Of a stretch of 13,638 bases of DNA, positions 7,453-13,638 are shown piece by piece; position 1 is the first letter of the stretch; every line of letters begins with the position of its first letter. Position numbers and translations under genes: made by a program. The notes under the pieces were generated by a model that had not been told where the DNA came from, searched no databases, and saw only the letters and a list, made by a program, of their open reading frames with translations. Source of the DNA: Candidatus Gastranaerophilales bacterium (lineage in GTDB: Bacteria > Cyanobacteriota > Vampirovibrionia > Gastranaerophilales > Gastranaerophilaceae); NCBI GenBank assembly GCA_947624665.1, contig CANQLK010000036.1, positions 1 through 13,638 on the forward strand, in the 5' to 3' direction.

Positions 7453-8238
7453 TTATTGACCGTTATGAATCTTGTATTTTTCGCCCAATTCGGTATTATA
7501 ATCTTTTAATTGTTTTTTTCTTTCGCTAAACGTTTTTTCGAATTCTTGAAGACTGTTCCAGCCTATCTTGCATAAATCTTCATCTGTAATTTGCCGTTTT
7601 ATGGAATTAATTCTTCTTGAAATATCATCAAATTTAAAACCGAAATTTCTGAAATGACCATACATAACAGGCGGATTTTTTTGTTCCTTCGGATTAAAAA
7701 TATAATTCAGAGCAAGAGCTATATCTGTTCTATGCAATCCTTGAGCGCAAGCAATATATGTTTTTCCTTCGTTTAACGTTTTAAATAATGTCGGCATATT
7801 TTTTATTATTTCTTTATCCGATACGGAATCCGAATCAATCGGAATTTGAAAATAATTTAATCCTAATTTTGCACACATACCCACATAAGATTGACTTGAA
7901 TATTTATCCCTTAAATCAATAATATTTTTTATTCCTGATTTTTTTACGGGGATTAAAAATTTTCTGTTTTTTTTAGATGAAAGAGATTCACCCCGGACAT
8001 TATTATTGCCTATATATCTGAAATTCGGAATTCCCAATGCTTGTAGTTTGTCTTTGTCTATATTTTTTTCATCAACCGAATAAATTAAAGGTAAATAATA
8101 ATTTCTTAAACTGCAAACATAAGGATTTGCAACAACCGCTTCATTTTTAGCTTTGACCTCCATATGATTTTTTTTATTTTTTTGATATTTATGGATTAAA
8201 AAAGCATTGTTATTGTTAATAATTCGAATGTTAGACAT
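7453..8238 (-). CDS. Tyrosine/dual-specificity phosphatase-like protein, downstream copy
   Basis: A 261-residue cytoplasmic-looking protein with no signal peptide. The P-loop C-A-Q-G-L-H-R-T-D (164-172) fits the CX5R(T) signature of cysteine-dependent phosphatases, with Cys164 as nucleophile and Arg170 as phosphate binder. The usual His before the cysteine is replaced (I-A-C). K-K-S-G-I-K-N-I-I-D-L-R (99-110) and I-P-I-D-S-D (132-137), which could supply the general-acid Asp, match equivalent places in the upstream neighbour. After the P-loop, A-L-A-L-N-Y-I-F-N-P-K (174-184) and G-W-N-S-L-Q-E-F (226-233) are also shared with it. The first ~70 residues are basic and Asn-rich with no clear domain. 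No good SD precedes the ATG. Protein, lipid and inositol phosphates are all possible substrates. Confidence 0.8.
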   Translation of the reverse strand: MSNIRIINNNNAFLIHKYQKNKKNHMEVKAKNEAVVANPYVCSLRNYYLPLIYSVDEKNIDKDKLQALGIPNFRYIGNNNVRGESLSSKKNRKFLIPVKKSGIKNIIDLRDKYSSQSYVGMCAKLGLNYFQIPIDSDSVSDKEIIKNMPTLFKTLNEGKTYIACAQGLHRTDIALALNYIFNPKEQKNPPVMYGHFRNFGFKFDDISRRINSIKRQITDEDLCKIGWNSLQEFEKTFSERKKQLKDYNTELGEKYKIHNGQ

Positions 8239-8267
8239 TTTTCTATTTTTCTTTTTATTACGTTTGT

Positions 8268-8297
8268 ATTAAAGCCTAAGAAAATATTTTTTGTCAA
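8268..8297 (-). promoter_or_regulatory. Candidate promoter of the downstream phosphatase gene
   Basis: On the minus strand TTGACA (8292-8297) and TTTAAT (8268-8273) are 18 bases apart. The -35 box overlaps the TGA stop (8294-8296) of the upstream phosphatase gene, so the downstream copy may be transcribed independently with a short leader of about 20 bases. The -10 match is only fair. Confidence 0.4.
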
Positions 8298-9358
8298 TTA
8301 CCGGATAAACATTGTAACAAATATTGCAATTTTTTAGTTGTTTCCGCAGAAAATTGTTGGTAGTTCTTCCAACCCCAATCGGAAGCATAATTGGGATTTT
8401 CTTTAACCAATTCCAGAATTTGAAGGATATTAGTTTTAACCGAAACCCTTGTGGAACTCGCAGAGCCGTAATAAAGCTGCGGAATGTTTTTGGACTTTGG
8501 ATTTAATATATAATTGATAGCGACAGCCAAATCTGTTCTTGCCTGCCCGTTTGCACAGCCGACATAGAAATCACCAGAGTTAACTGCATTAATATATTCG
8601 GTAATATTATTTAAACTTTCAAGACTCCAATTACAGTCTTCTACAGGGAAATTAATATACTCCAATCCGGTGTCTGCCAATGCATTTCTTGCCGTAACAG
8701 AGCATTCCCCTTCCACTCTAAGGTCAATTACACGCTTTATTCCTGCATCTTTCATTTTTAGAAGCTTAAATTTTATTCCTTTTTTGCCGGAAAGCGGAAT
8801 TTTTCCCCTTAAACCGTCACCGTCCGGCATATCTTTTAAATTTTCGAAAATATGAACATACTGATTGGATTTTTTATTTAATTTCGGCACTCCGAGTTCA
8901 TAATATTTACTTCCTAATTTAAGTTGAGGAGTTTTTGCATCATCTAAACTCTGTAGCACCAAATTTTCATCCGTTAATGCAGAATGAGATAAAATGCGGG
9001 TACGCATTTCTTCCCTTAAATCCCCTCCGGAAACTTCATATCCCAAGACTCCGTCATCTTCATATACGAAATCTTTTTTCGGCGAATTCGGTTTTTGGAT
9101 TGATTTATTTTGATTTTTCGGAATTTCTTCCTCTTGCACCTGAATTTGAGCCTGCTCTGATGGTAAAATCTTTTGCACAGTATCCTCATATTCGGGTTCT
9201 TTTATGTTATTTTTTGAATAATAAAATGTATCCTTTTCAAGTCCGTTATTTTTCATTAAATAATTTTTGGATATATTATTCGACATTTTTTTATCGGACT
9301 TATTTATTTCATTATAAAAATAATTATTTTTATCAGATAATTTTTTTATTTCCGTCAT
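8294..9358 (-). CDS. Tyrosine/dual-specificity phosphatase-like protein, upstream copy with long tail
   Basis: A 354-residue protein counted from the ATG at 9358. A TTG at 9370 in frame would add four residues, but nothing SD-like precedes it, whereas GGGA lies before the ATG. Residues 1 to about 140 are Lys/Asn/Glu/Gln-rich and probably disordered. The rest is a cysteine phosphatase domain: K-D-A-G-I-K-R-V-I-D-L-R (203-214), F-P-V-E-D (237-241, candidate general acid), and the P-loop V-G-C-A-N-G-Q-A-R-T-D with Cys268 and Arg274. As in its neighbour, the residue before the cysteine is not His. Shared flanking motifs (A-V-A-I-N-Y-I-L-N-P-K, G-W-K-N-Y-Q-Q-F) show the two genes are paralogues, 55 bp apart. 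No secretion signal is seen. Substrate unknown. Confidence 0.8.
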   Translation of the reverse strand: MTEIKKLSDKNNYFYNEINKSDKKMSNNISKNYLMKNNGLEKDTFYYSKNNIKEPEYEDTVQKILPSEQAQIQVQEEEIPKNQNKSIQKPNSPKKDFVYEDDGVLGYEVSGGDLREEMRTRILSHSALTDENLVLQSLDDAKTPQLKLGSKYYELGVPKLNKKSNQYVHIFENLKDMPDGDGLRGKIPLSGKKGIKFKLLKMKDAGIKRVIDLRVEGECSVTARNALADTGLEYINFPVEDCNWSLESLNNITEYINAVNSGDFYVGCANGQARTDLAVAINYILNPKSKNIPQLYYGSASSTRVSVKTNILQILELVKENPNYASDWGWKNYQQFSAETTKKLQYLLQCLSGN

Positions 9359-9491
9359 TTTATTTCCCAAACATTCGATATAATATATAAAGTATTTTTA
9401 TAATCCGGGATTGCTTTTTTAACCTTTATATTACAACTTTATTATTACAGACTTAATTTGTCCGAGTAATTTTTTATAAAAATTAATAAAG

Positions 9492-9520
9492 TTGATTTTA
9501 CCTCATTTTCAAGATAAAAT
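9492..9520 (+). promoter_or_regulatory. Candidate promoter of the first polytopic membrane protein gene
   Basis: TTGATT (9492-9497) and TAAAAT (9515-9520) are exactly 17 bases apart, giving a leader of roughly 70 bases before the ATG at 9599. TATAGT at 9570-9575 is another possible -10 box but lacks a partner. The rest of the 240-bp spacer is AT-rich, with an 11-bp palindrome at 9402-9412 and a 4-bp hairpin (CCGA/TCGG) near 9551. Confidence 0.4.
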
Positions 9521-9598
9521 CTTAACAAATAAAAGGTTATCAACCCCAATCCGATTTTTCGGACATAATTATAGTATTAATCTTTGTAAAGGTTTAAA

Positions 9599-11038
9599 AT
9601 GTTTGAGAATAAAAAAAGTTATATTTTCTTTTATTTTATAATATTGCTTTTTACTCTTTTACCTTGCTTTTTTGTAACTTTAACAAACTCTTCTCTGCTT
9701 GATGATGCTTCAAATTATGTACTAAATGCCTTATCTCATTTCTCTAATGGAGATATGTACATACAAAATAGTTTTGACCACAGAGCAAGAATGTCTGTAT
9801 TATTTTTAACTTTTATTCCTTTAAATATTGCTTACTTTATTTTTAAAATTACTTCTTTAAAATGGCTGGTTCATATATATGCTTGCACATTATTTTTGTT
9901 ACCTGTTTTATTATGTTTTTTTTCTGTTTTTTTGTTCTTTAAAGCAAAGAAAGATTATTTAAGTATTTTCCCTATACTGTTGCTTAGTATAGGAATATTT
10001 CCCGTATTCCCCTACGGGTGTGTGGAAAATTATACCGCGGTTTTTGTTTTATTAATTTTCTTTCAATATTTTTATCTGAATTTTAAATTAAAAATATATG
10101 ATTATTTGATATTTATTTTAATTAGTTTATCTTTGTATAATTTACACGAATGTATTGTACTTATTTCACCCATTATATGGTATACATATTTTAAAATATC
10201 CGATAAAAATAATAAAATTCTTTTATTCGGATTTATAAATTCATTGCTTGCCTTTATATTGTACTTTATATTCGCCTATACCCCAATAGGGCCCGAAATA
10301 TTATCGGATTACGCAGTTGTATCTTCAATTTATTTTTTATATTGGGGAATTTTAGTACAGGGTTATAAAGGAAGTCTTATTAATTTTAATTTATTTTATT
10401 ATTTGCTTATTTCGGCAAATATTATAGCTTTATTTCGCTATACAAATTTAAAAAGACTTAGTATCATTGCAATAAGCTCTTTTATTATATTTCTGATACT
10501 AATTCCGTTTTTTGATTTTTATTTATTTAAGCTTTATAGATTTACCAGTATTTATATGCTTATGATTTTTACAATTTTTTTAATATTAAAAAATAAAGAT
10601 GACACATTATTAAAGAAAATCAGTAAAAATTCAATACCATTAGTAATTCTGAGCTTTATTATCAGTAATATATATATTTATTTATATTCTTATCAATATC
10701 AACAATTTAATAAAGAATTGGTAAAAGCATCTAACCATAAGGTGTTTTATTTTGAGGATAAAATAAATGATTTTGATAAATTACCTATATTTAGAGGAAA
10801 TATGATTGTAAATAACAATCATATTTCACAAATCGCATATTCAATTATCGCAATTAATTCCGAAAAAAATAACAATATAACAAACGGAATTATAATTGGA
10901 ATGAAAGAAAATAAAATTATTCCAAACTATTGTAATAATACACTATATGTAAACGGTGGGGCGTTGAAAATAGAAATGGAAACTAAATTTTGGAATATAA
11001 GTCAGTTTAAACCATATTTTTACGAAAATTGCGATTAA
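9599..11038 (+). CDS. Polytopic membrane protein, possible GT-C/DUF6056-like
   Basis: A 479-residue protein with roughly 10 to 12 hydrophobic segments between residues 7 and 365 and a soluble C-terminal part of about 115 residues. The first extracytoplasmic loop carries L-L-D-D-A-S with Asp35-Asp36, the position where GT-C-fold glycosyltransferases keep catalytic acids. L-H-E-C-I (182-186) recurs as Q-E-C-I in the protein at 11555-13126. GT-C enzymes transfer sugars from lipid-linked donors at the outer face of the membrane; assignment here rests on topology and the early Asp pair, so it is tentative, with a DUF6056-type protein of unknown function as the alternative. The start is supported by AAAGG (9588-9592) 6 bases upstream. 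Its TAA overlaps the stop of the convergent small ORF. Confidence 0.75.
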   Translation: MFENKKSYIFFYFIILLFTLLPCFFVTLTNSSLLDDASNYVLNALSHFSNGDMYIQNSFDHRARMSVLFLTFIPLNIAYFIFKITSLKWLVHIYACTLFLLPVLLCFFSVFLFFKAKKDYLSIFPILLLSIGIFPVFPYGCVENYTAVFVLLIFFQYFYLNFKLKIYDYLIFILISLSLYNLHECIVLISPIIWYTYFKISDKNNKILLFGFINSLLAFILYFIFAYTPIGPEILSDYAVVSSIYFLYWGILVQGYKGSLINFNLFYYLLISANIIALFRYTNLKRLSIIAISSFIIFLILIPFFDFYLFKLYRFTSIYMLMIFTIFLILKNKDDTLLKKISKNSIPLVILSFIISNIYIYLYSYQYQQFNKELVKASNHKVFYFEDKINDFDKLPIFRGNMIVNNNHISQIAYSIIAINSEKNNNITNGIIIGMKENKIIPNYCNNTLYVNGGALKIEMETKFWNISQFKPYFYENCD

Positions 11039-11286
11039 GTTTCAAATAATAATACGACCTTTTTATTATAACCTAAGCCTGTAAATATTTTATATAAAGT
11101 AATCTTGTGAATACCTATAATATTTGCAAATTCACATATAGTATATTTCAACTCAAGTAAGCTGTCTAACCACATTTGAGCATATTTACAATCATTTTTT
11201 AAGTGTTTTTTTAAATTATCTTGATATTTATGAAAAATATTTTTTTTGCGAAACAACAGTGTTATAGGGTCGTGACGAAACCACAT
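11035..11286 (-). CDS. Small basic protein with helix-turn-helix-like segment
   Basis: An 83-residue ORF, Lys/Leu-rich. Residues about 46-72 (T-I-C-E-F-A-N-I-I-G-I-H-K-I-T-L-Y-K-I-F) read like a helix-turn-helix: a helix, a G-I-H turn and a recognition helix. It could be a small regulator or the DNA-binding remnant of a larger recombinase or transposase; no catalytic residues are present. AGGAA about 11 bases before the ATG is a mediocre SD. Its stop overlaps the stop of the membrane protein gene on the other strand, tail to tail within TTAA. It is flanked by two genes of opposite strand, and its upstream region contains dyads at 11316-11348 and 11346-11365. I consider it a probable real gene with low functional certainty. 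Confidence 0.45.
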   Translation of the reverse strand: MWFRHDPITLLFRKKNIFHKYQDNLKKHLKNDCKYAQMWLDSLLELKYTICEFANIIGIHKITLYKIFTGLGYNKKVVLLFET

Positions 11287-11315
11287 TTTATTCTATTCCT
11301 ATAAATTTGTATAAA

Positions 11316-11348
11316 TGTTGGATCAGTAGAAAACATACATTTCCAACA
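11316..11348. promoter_or_regulatory. Dyad upstream of the small HTH-like ORF, possible operator
   Basis: TGTTGGA (11316-11322) and TCCAACA (11342-11348) are perfect 7-base inverted arms separated by 19 bases, 30 to 62 bases upstream of the ATG at 11286. The position suits an autoregulatory operator or a leader stem. No binding protein is known. Confidence 0.3.
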
Positions 11349-11365
11349 AAATTTTTTAATTTTGT
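11346..11365. repeat. Perfect 8-bp AT-rich inverted repeat
   Basis: ACAAAATT (11346-11353) and AATTTTGT (11358-11365) flank a TTTT loop. It overlaps the right arm of the neighbouring dyad by three bases. It is AT-rich enough that chance formation is plausible. It could be a weak terminator or part of a regulatory site in the 268-bp spacer, which otherwise shows only AT-rich sequence with no second ORF. Confidence 0.3.
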
Positions 11366-11554
11366 AAAAGAAGTCAAACTCAGATTTACTGTAAAACTTA
11401 TTTATAGTAATTAGTTATTTTTTATGGATTGAGACTTAATCAAATCTGCTTGATTCTATTTTTTTGCTTAATATTTTAGAAATAAATTTAATTTTGATAT
11501 ACTATATGTAACCGTTATTGATTTTGGGAATTTTTTAAAATATAAGAGGCAGGA

Positions 11555-13126
11555 ATGAAAAATATACTTAATTCACATTTAATATTAAAATTTATTTTTT
11601 TTGGAATAATTTTTTTTTCAACATTTTATTTATTAATAGGAAATGTTCTTATCGGTGATGATATAAATGCTTCATGGCCTAAAAATATATCGTCATTTAT
11701 AGAATTTGATGTTCCTTGGGGTGCTACTTGGATTATGAATTTAATGTACATTCTTATGTATAAATTACCCTGGGGCTTAAATATAAATATTCAGGATTGG
11801 AATAGTTTGTTTTGTGCTTTTTTTAAATCAATGGTAATTACAATATTTTTTGTATATTTGTATAAATTTTTTGATAAACAAGAGAGAAAATATACACCTT
11901 TTCTGATAATTATAACAATATTTTTATTTTATAATAATTTTATAATTACGATTTCACCTTATTCTTTTTATGTATCAACGGCATTCTTTCGTTTTCTAAT
12001 TCCTAATCTTTTTTTTGTTATGTTTATATATTATTTATTAAAATTTATGAATAATGAAAAAGTAAATATAGCTTTTTTCTCTGTAATTGCCTTTTTGACA
12101 GGAAGTTCACAAGAATGTATTGGAACTATGGCTTTTTTAATTTTATTTTTATGTATAATTTTATCATTTATAAAAGAAAAAAATAAGAATAAAACTCTTG
12201 TATTATTATTAATTACGATTATACTGGTGTCAGGCATGTTTATGTTAATATCTGCATCTCAATTTGCCGTTCACGTGCAACAAAAAAGCAATGGAATATT
12301 ATCTGCAATAAATGACATAAAAAATAATTGGGATAATTGCATAAGTTCATATATGGAATATTTTATAAAAAGATATATAATTTTTTTCTTTGTTTTACCG
12401 ATTTTATGGCTGTTAAATATTAAAAAAGAAAAAAATATTATTGATTATACAAATTATATTTCTTTCTTTGTATTTTTATCGGGAGTTGTATTATCCGTTA
12501 TTTTGATTTTTCTTGGAAAAACACATTATTCAGGAGGTTTTTGGATATTACATCCTGATATACATACAATTTTATATACCGTTTTTTTAGTTGCCTTAAT
12601 TATTTCATTGTGTCCTATTTTGAGATATAAATATTATAATGTTTTATTATTAACAATATCAATAATACTCATAGGTTTAACAATAAATCCGTTTATTAAT
12701 AATTATGTACAATTTAAAAAATCAATATTAAATATTAAAGATTTTATGTATCTACACGATAAAATGATTTGTTTTTACATACACAAACAAGAAATTCCAG
12801 TAATGCCATATTCATTTCATGAAAATAATTTACCTTGTATTGTTGATCTTAAAACAATAGAAAAAGAAGATTGTTCTATTGTTAATATATCTAATTCATC
12901 TCCCTTCCCTCCTTTATTGAAAAGTTTTATGTTTCATCCGGAAGAATATTATGATTTTTATGGTGTTAAATCTGAATGGTATAATCCAATAATACTTAAA
13001 TATAGACAAGATGCTACAAATTATTTTACGAGCTTAGGTGGGTCTTATAATGAAATAAAAACTCATAAGTATCATTTTTCTGATTTAAGAAACAGAAATT
13101 TTGTTCTTAATTCACAAACTTTGTAA
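11555..13126 (+). CDS. Polytopic membrane protein, paralogue of the upstream one, possible GT-C/DUF6056-like
   Basis: A 523-residue protein with about 10 hydrophobic segments between residues 10 and 380, then a soluble C-terminal part of about 140 residues. The first outer loop has I-G-D-D-I-N-A-S with Asp35-Asp36, the same positions as in the protein at 9599-11038. G-S-S-Q-E-C-I-G (183-190) matches that protein's H-E-C-I, and this small-residue-then-Glu arrangement recalls DUF6056-type membrane proteins. A sugar- or phosphate-transferring role at the cell surface is a reasonable guess and no more. AGAGG lies 5 bases before the ATG at 11555. TATACT near 11499 could be a -10 box but I see no good -35. 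It is followed by a 384-bp stretch without a credible gene. Confidence 0.75.
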   Translation: MKNILNSHLILKFIFFGIIFFSTFYLLIGNVLIGDDINASWPKNISSFIEFDVPWGATWIMNLMYILMYKLPWGLNINIQDWNSLFCAFFKSMVITIFFVYLYKFFDKQERKYTPFLIIITIFLFYNNFIITISPYSFYVSTAFFRFLIPNLFFVMFIYYLLKFMNNEKVNIAFFSVIAFLTGSSQECIGTMAFLILFLCIILSFIKEKNKNKTLVLLLITIILVSGMFMLISASQFAVHVQQKSNGILSAINDIKNNWDNCISSYMEYFIKRYIIFFFVLPILWLLNIKKEKNIIDYTNYISFFVFLSGVVLSVILIFLGKTHYSGGFWILHPDIHTILYTVFLVALIISLCPILRYKYYNVLLLTISIILIGLTINPFINNYVQFKKSILNIKDFMYLHDKMICFYIHKQEIPVMPYSFHENNLPCIVDLKTIEKEDCSIVNISNSSPFPPLLKSFMFHPEEYYDFYGVKSEWYNPIILKYRQDATNYFTSLGGSYNEIKTHKYHFSDLRNRNFVLNSQTL

Positions 13127-13321
13127 ATAAACACTCATCAAGGTTGGATTGACTACTTTTGCCAAAAGTTAAAAATGGGGCGGACAGTGGAGTCTTGGAT
13201 TTTACTCTCTCTCGGGACTGTCACTCCTGTCGGCTCCGCCTGTCGTCGTTTCGTCCCTCACTTTTTCGAACTCGCTCGCTTCGCTCGACATCGTTCTACG
13301 TAAAATCCGCTCGAACCTTTT

Positions 13322-13338
13322 ACAAAGCTTCGCTTTGT
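13322..13338. repeat. Short hairpin inside the GC-rich element
   Basis: ACAAAGC (13322-13328) and GCTTTGT (13332-13338) pair perfectly around a TTC loop. It lies 20 bases before the larger terminator-like hairpin, and together they would give two consecutive stems in a transcript from either strand. Confidence 0.45.
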
Positions 13339-13357
13339 TGGGTTCTCATCCCACAAA

Positions 13358-13382
13358 AAAAGACGTTTTAGAAACGTCTTTT
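13358..13382. terminator. Bidirectional intrinsic terminator-like hairpin
   Basis: AAAAGACGTTT (13358-13368) and AAACGTCTTTT (13372-13382) form a perfect 11-bp stem with a 3-base loop, with a T run on the 3' side in either direction. It is the best terminator candidate in the window and could end transcripts coming from the membrane protein gene, 232 bases upstream, or from a transcript of the GC-rich element itself. Confidence 0.7.
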
Positions 13383-13446
13383 GTAAATGGGGCGGGTAAT
13401 TAATTTTAATTCGAACCAATTATTTAAAGAAGTGAAAGAATTTCAT

Positions 13447-13477
13447 AAATTACGCATGTATAAATAATGCGTAATTT
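13447..13477. promoter_or_regulatory. Perfect 11-bp inverted repeat upstream of the right-edge gene
   Basis: AAATTACGCAT (13447-13457) and ATGCGTAATTT (13467-13477) flank a 9-base loop containing TATAAA, a possible -10 box. The repeat ends 33 bases before the ATG at 13511. It may be an operator overlapping a promoter or a second terminator; no adjacent long T run is present, which favours the former. Confidence 0.4.
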
Positions 13478-13510
13478 GTTGTATGGAAACATAAGTAAGG
13501 AATATTAAAG

Positions 13511-13638
13511 ATGGCAAAAAACAGAAAATATAAAAGATTGGCACTAAATGAATTTAAGAACTCTATGGCAAGAATTAAAGCGGTAATAGATGTATATAAA
13601 GATACTATTTGGTATTTAAGACGAAAAAACAATATTAA
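13511..13638 (+). CDS. Partial small basic protein, 5' end only
   Basis: An ORF starting at ATG 13511 runs off the right edge after 42 codons. TAAGGA (13496-13501) lies 9 bases upstream and supports the start. The visible part is Lys/Arg-rich (M-A-K-N-R-K-Y-K-R-L-A), followed by a likely amphipathic helix ending in W-Y-L-R-R-K-N. I do not recognise it. The overlapping minus-strand frame is hydrophobic but begins with TTG and lacks a ribosome-binding site, so the plus strand is preferred. Confidence 0.5.
   Translation, partial: MAKNRKYKRLALNEFKNSMARIKAVIDVYKDTIWYLRRKNNI

Larger units (their letters stand above)
13173..13395. repeat. GC-rich structured repeat element bounded by 11-bp direct repeats
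   Basis: AAATGGGGCGG occurs at 13173-13183 and again at 13385-13395, enclosing about 200 bases much richer in G and C than the surroundings. Inside are inverted arms GGATTTTAC (13197-13205) and GTAAAATCC (13300-13308), a 6-bp pair GACAGT/ACTGTC near 13183 and 13217, a run of TCGCT-type words around 13270-13287, a 7-bp hairpin at 13322-13338 and a long terminator-like hairpin at 13358-13382. Both strands are partly open, with low-complexity Ser/Arg/Glu-rich translations and no ribosome-binding site, so I read it as non-coding. Its minus strand resembles the left edge of the window. A small non-autonomous mobile element or a structured RNA would both fit. Confidence 0.5.

Noticed and set aside
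9359..9370. TTG start at 9370 for the upstream phosphatase
   Set aside because: No SD precedes the TTG, while an ATG four codons later has GGGA upstream; the difference is only four residues.
8935..9390. 151-residue plus-strand frame opposite the upstream phosphatase gene
   Set aside because: It is antisense to the low-complexity Lys/Asn-rich arm of a real gene, which commonly leaves the opposite strand open.
13159..13371. 70-residue plus-strand open frame inside the GC-rich element
   Set aside because: It begins with TTG, has no SD, is rich in Ser/Arg low-complexity sequence, ends inside the terminator-like hairpin and lies across inverted repeats. It is an artefact of GC-rich sequence.
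13396..13420. tRNA remnant on the minus strand (GGTTCGAAT followed by CCGCCCCA)
   Set aside because: The T-loop-like word and CCA-like end are 5 bases too far apart, the T stem does not pair and no acceptor, D or anticodon arm is found. Similar tRNA-like wording at 13184-13200 also lacks a cloverleaf.
13450..13632. 60-residue hydrophobic minus-strand frame
   Set aside because: It starts with TTG without an SD, covers the 11-bp inverted repeat and is antisense to a plus-strand ORF that has an ATG and a good SD.

Overview
This is a low-GC bacterial window read with the standard code; TAA, TAG and TGA are all used as stops. Spacing is compact and most genes have clear Shine-Dalgarno (SD) sites. 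Protein character (a PC4-like protein next to PriA, an RDAC-like small protein, tandem CX5R phosphatases, AT-rich multi-pass membrane proteins) fits a gut anaerobe, possibly a non-photosynthetic cyanobacterial relative (Gastranaerophilales/Melainabacteria) or a low-GC Firmicute. That taxonomic call is inference only. No rRNA, tRNA, CRISPR array, transposase or prophage module was found.

Layout. 1-104 is an unusually GC-rich edge resembling a repeat element near the other end of the window. 117-329 encodes a small RDAC-like protein. It converges on a minus-strand operon (5171 down to 365) of a large phosphohexomutase, a PC4-like single-stranded-DNA-binding protein and the replication-restart helicase PriA. 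A 192-bp divergent spacer leads to a maltose/galactoside-type O-acetyltransferase (5364-5918). Next is a twitch-type radical SAM protein (6027-7415), whose near-consensus sigma70-like promoter sits so close to the ATG that the message should be leaderless. Two tandem minus-strand tyrosine/dual-specificity phosphatase-like genes follow (8238-7453 and 9358-8294). The right part holds two large polytopic membrane proteins (9599-11038 and 11555-13126) that share an Asp-Asp pair at residues 35-36 and an (H/Q)-E-C-I motif, which suggests one GT-C/DUF6056-like family. A small minus-strand helix-turn-helix-like ORF (11286-11035) lies between them. 13127-13510 holds no credible gene. It contains a roughly 220-bp GC-rich element bounded by 11-bp direct repeats, with internal inverted repeats and a strong terminator-like hairpin, and then a dyad upstream of a gene that runs off the right edge.

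How the genes may work together. PriA and the PC4-like protein form a coherent DNA-maintenance pair, co-transcribed with a sugar-phosphate mutase. The acetyltransferase, the phosphohexomutase and the two membrane proteins could all contribute to cell-surface carbohydrate metabolism, but the sequence does not prove a shared pathway. I did not find a clear new multi-gene defence or mobile system. The items most worth follow-up are the leaderless radical SAM gene, the tandem phosphatases, the paralogous membrane pair and the GC-rich repeat element.
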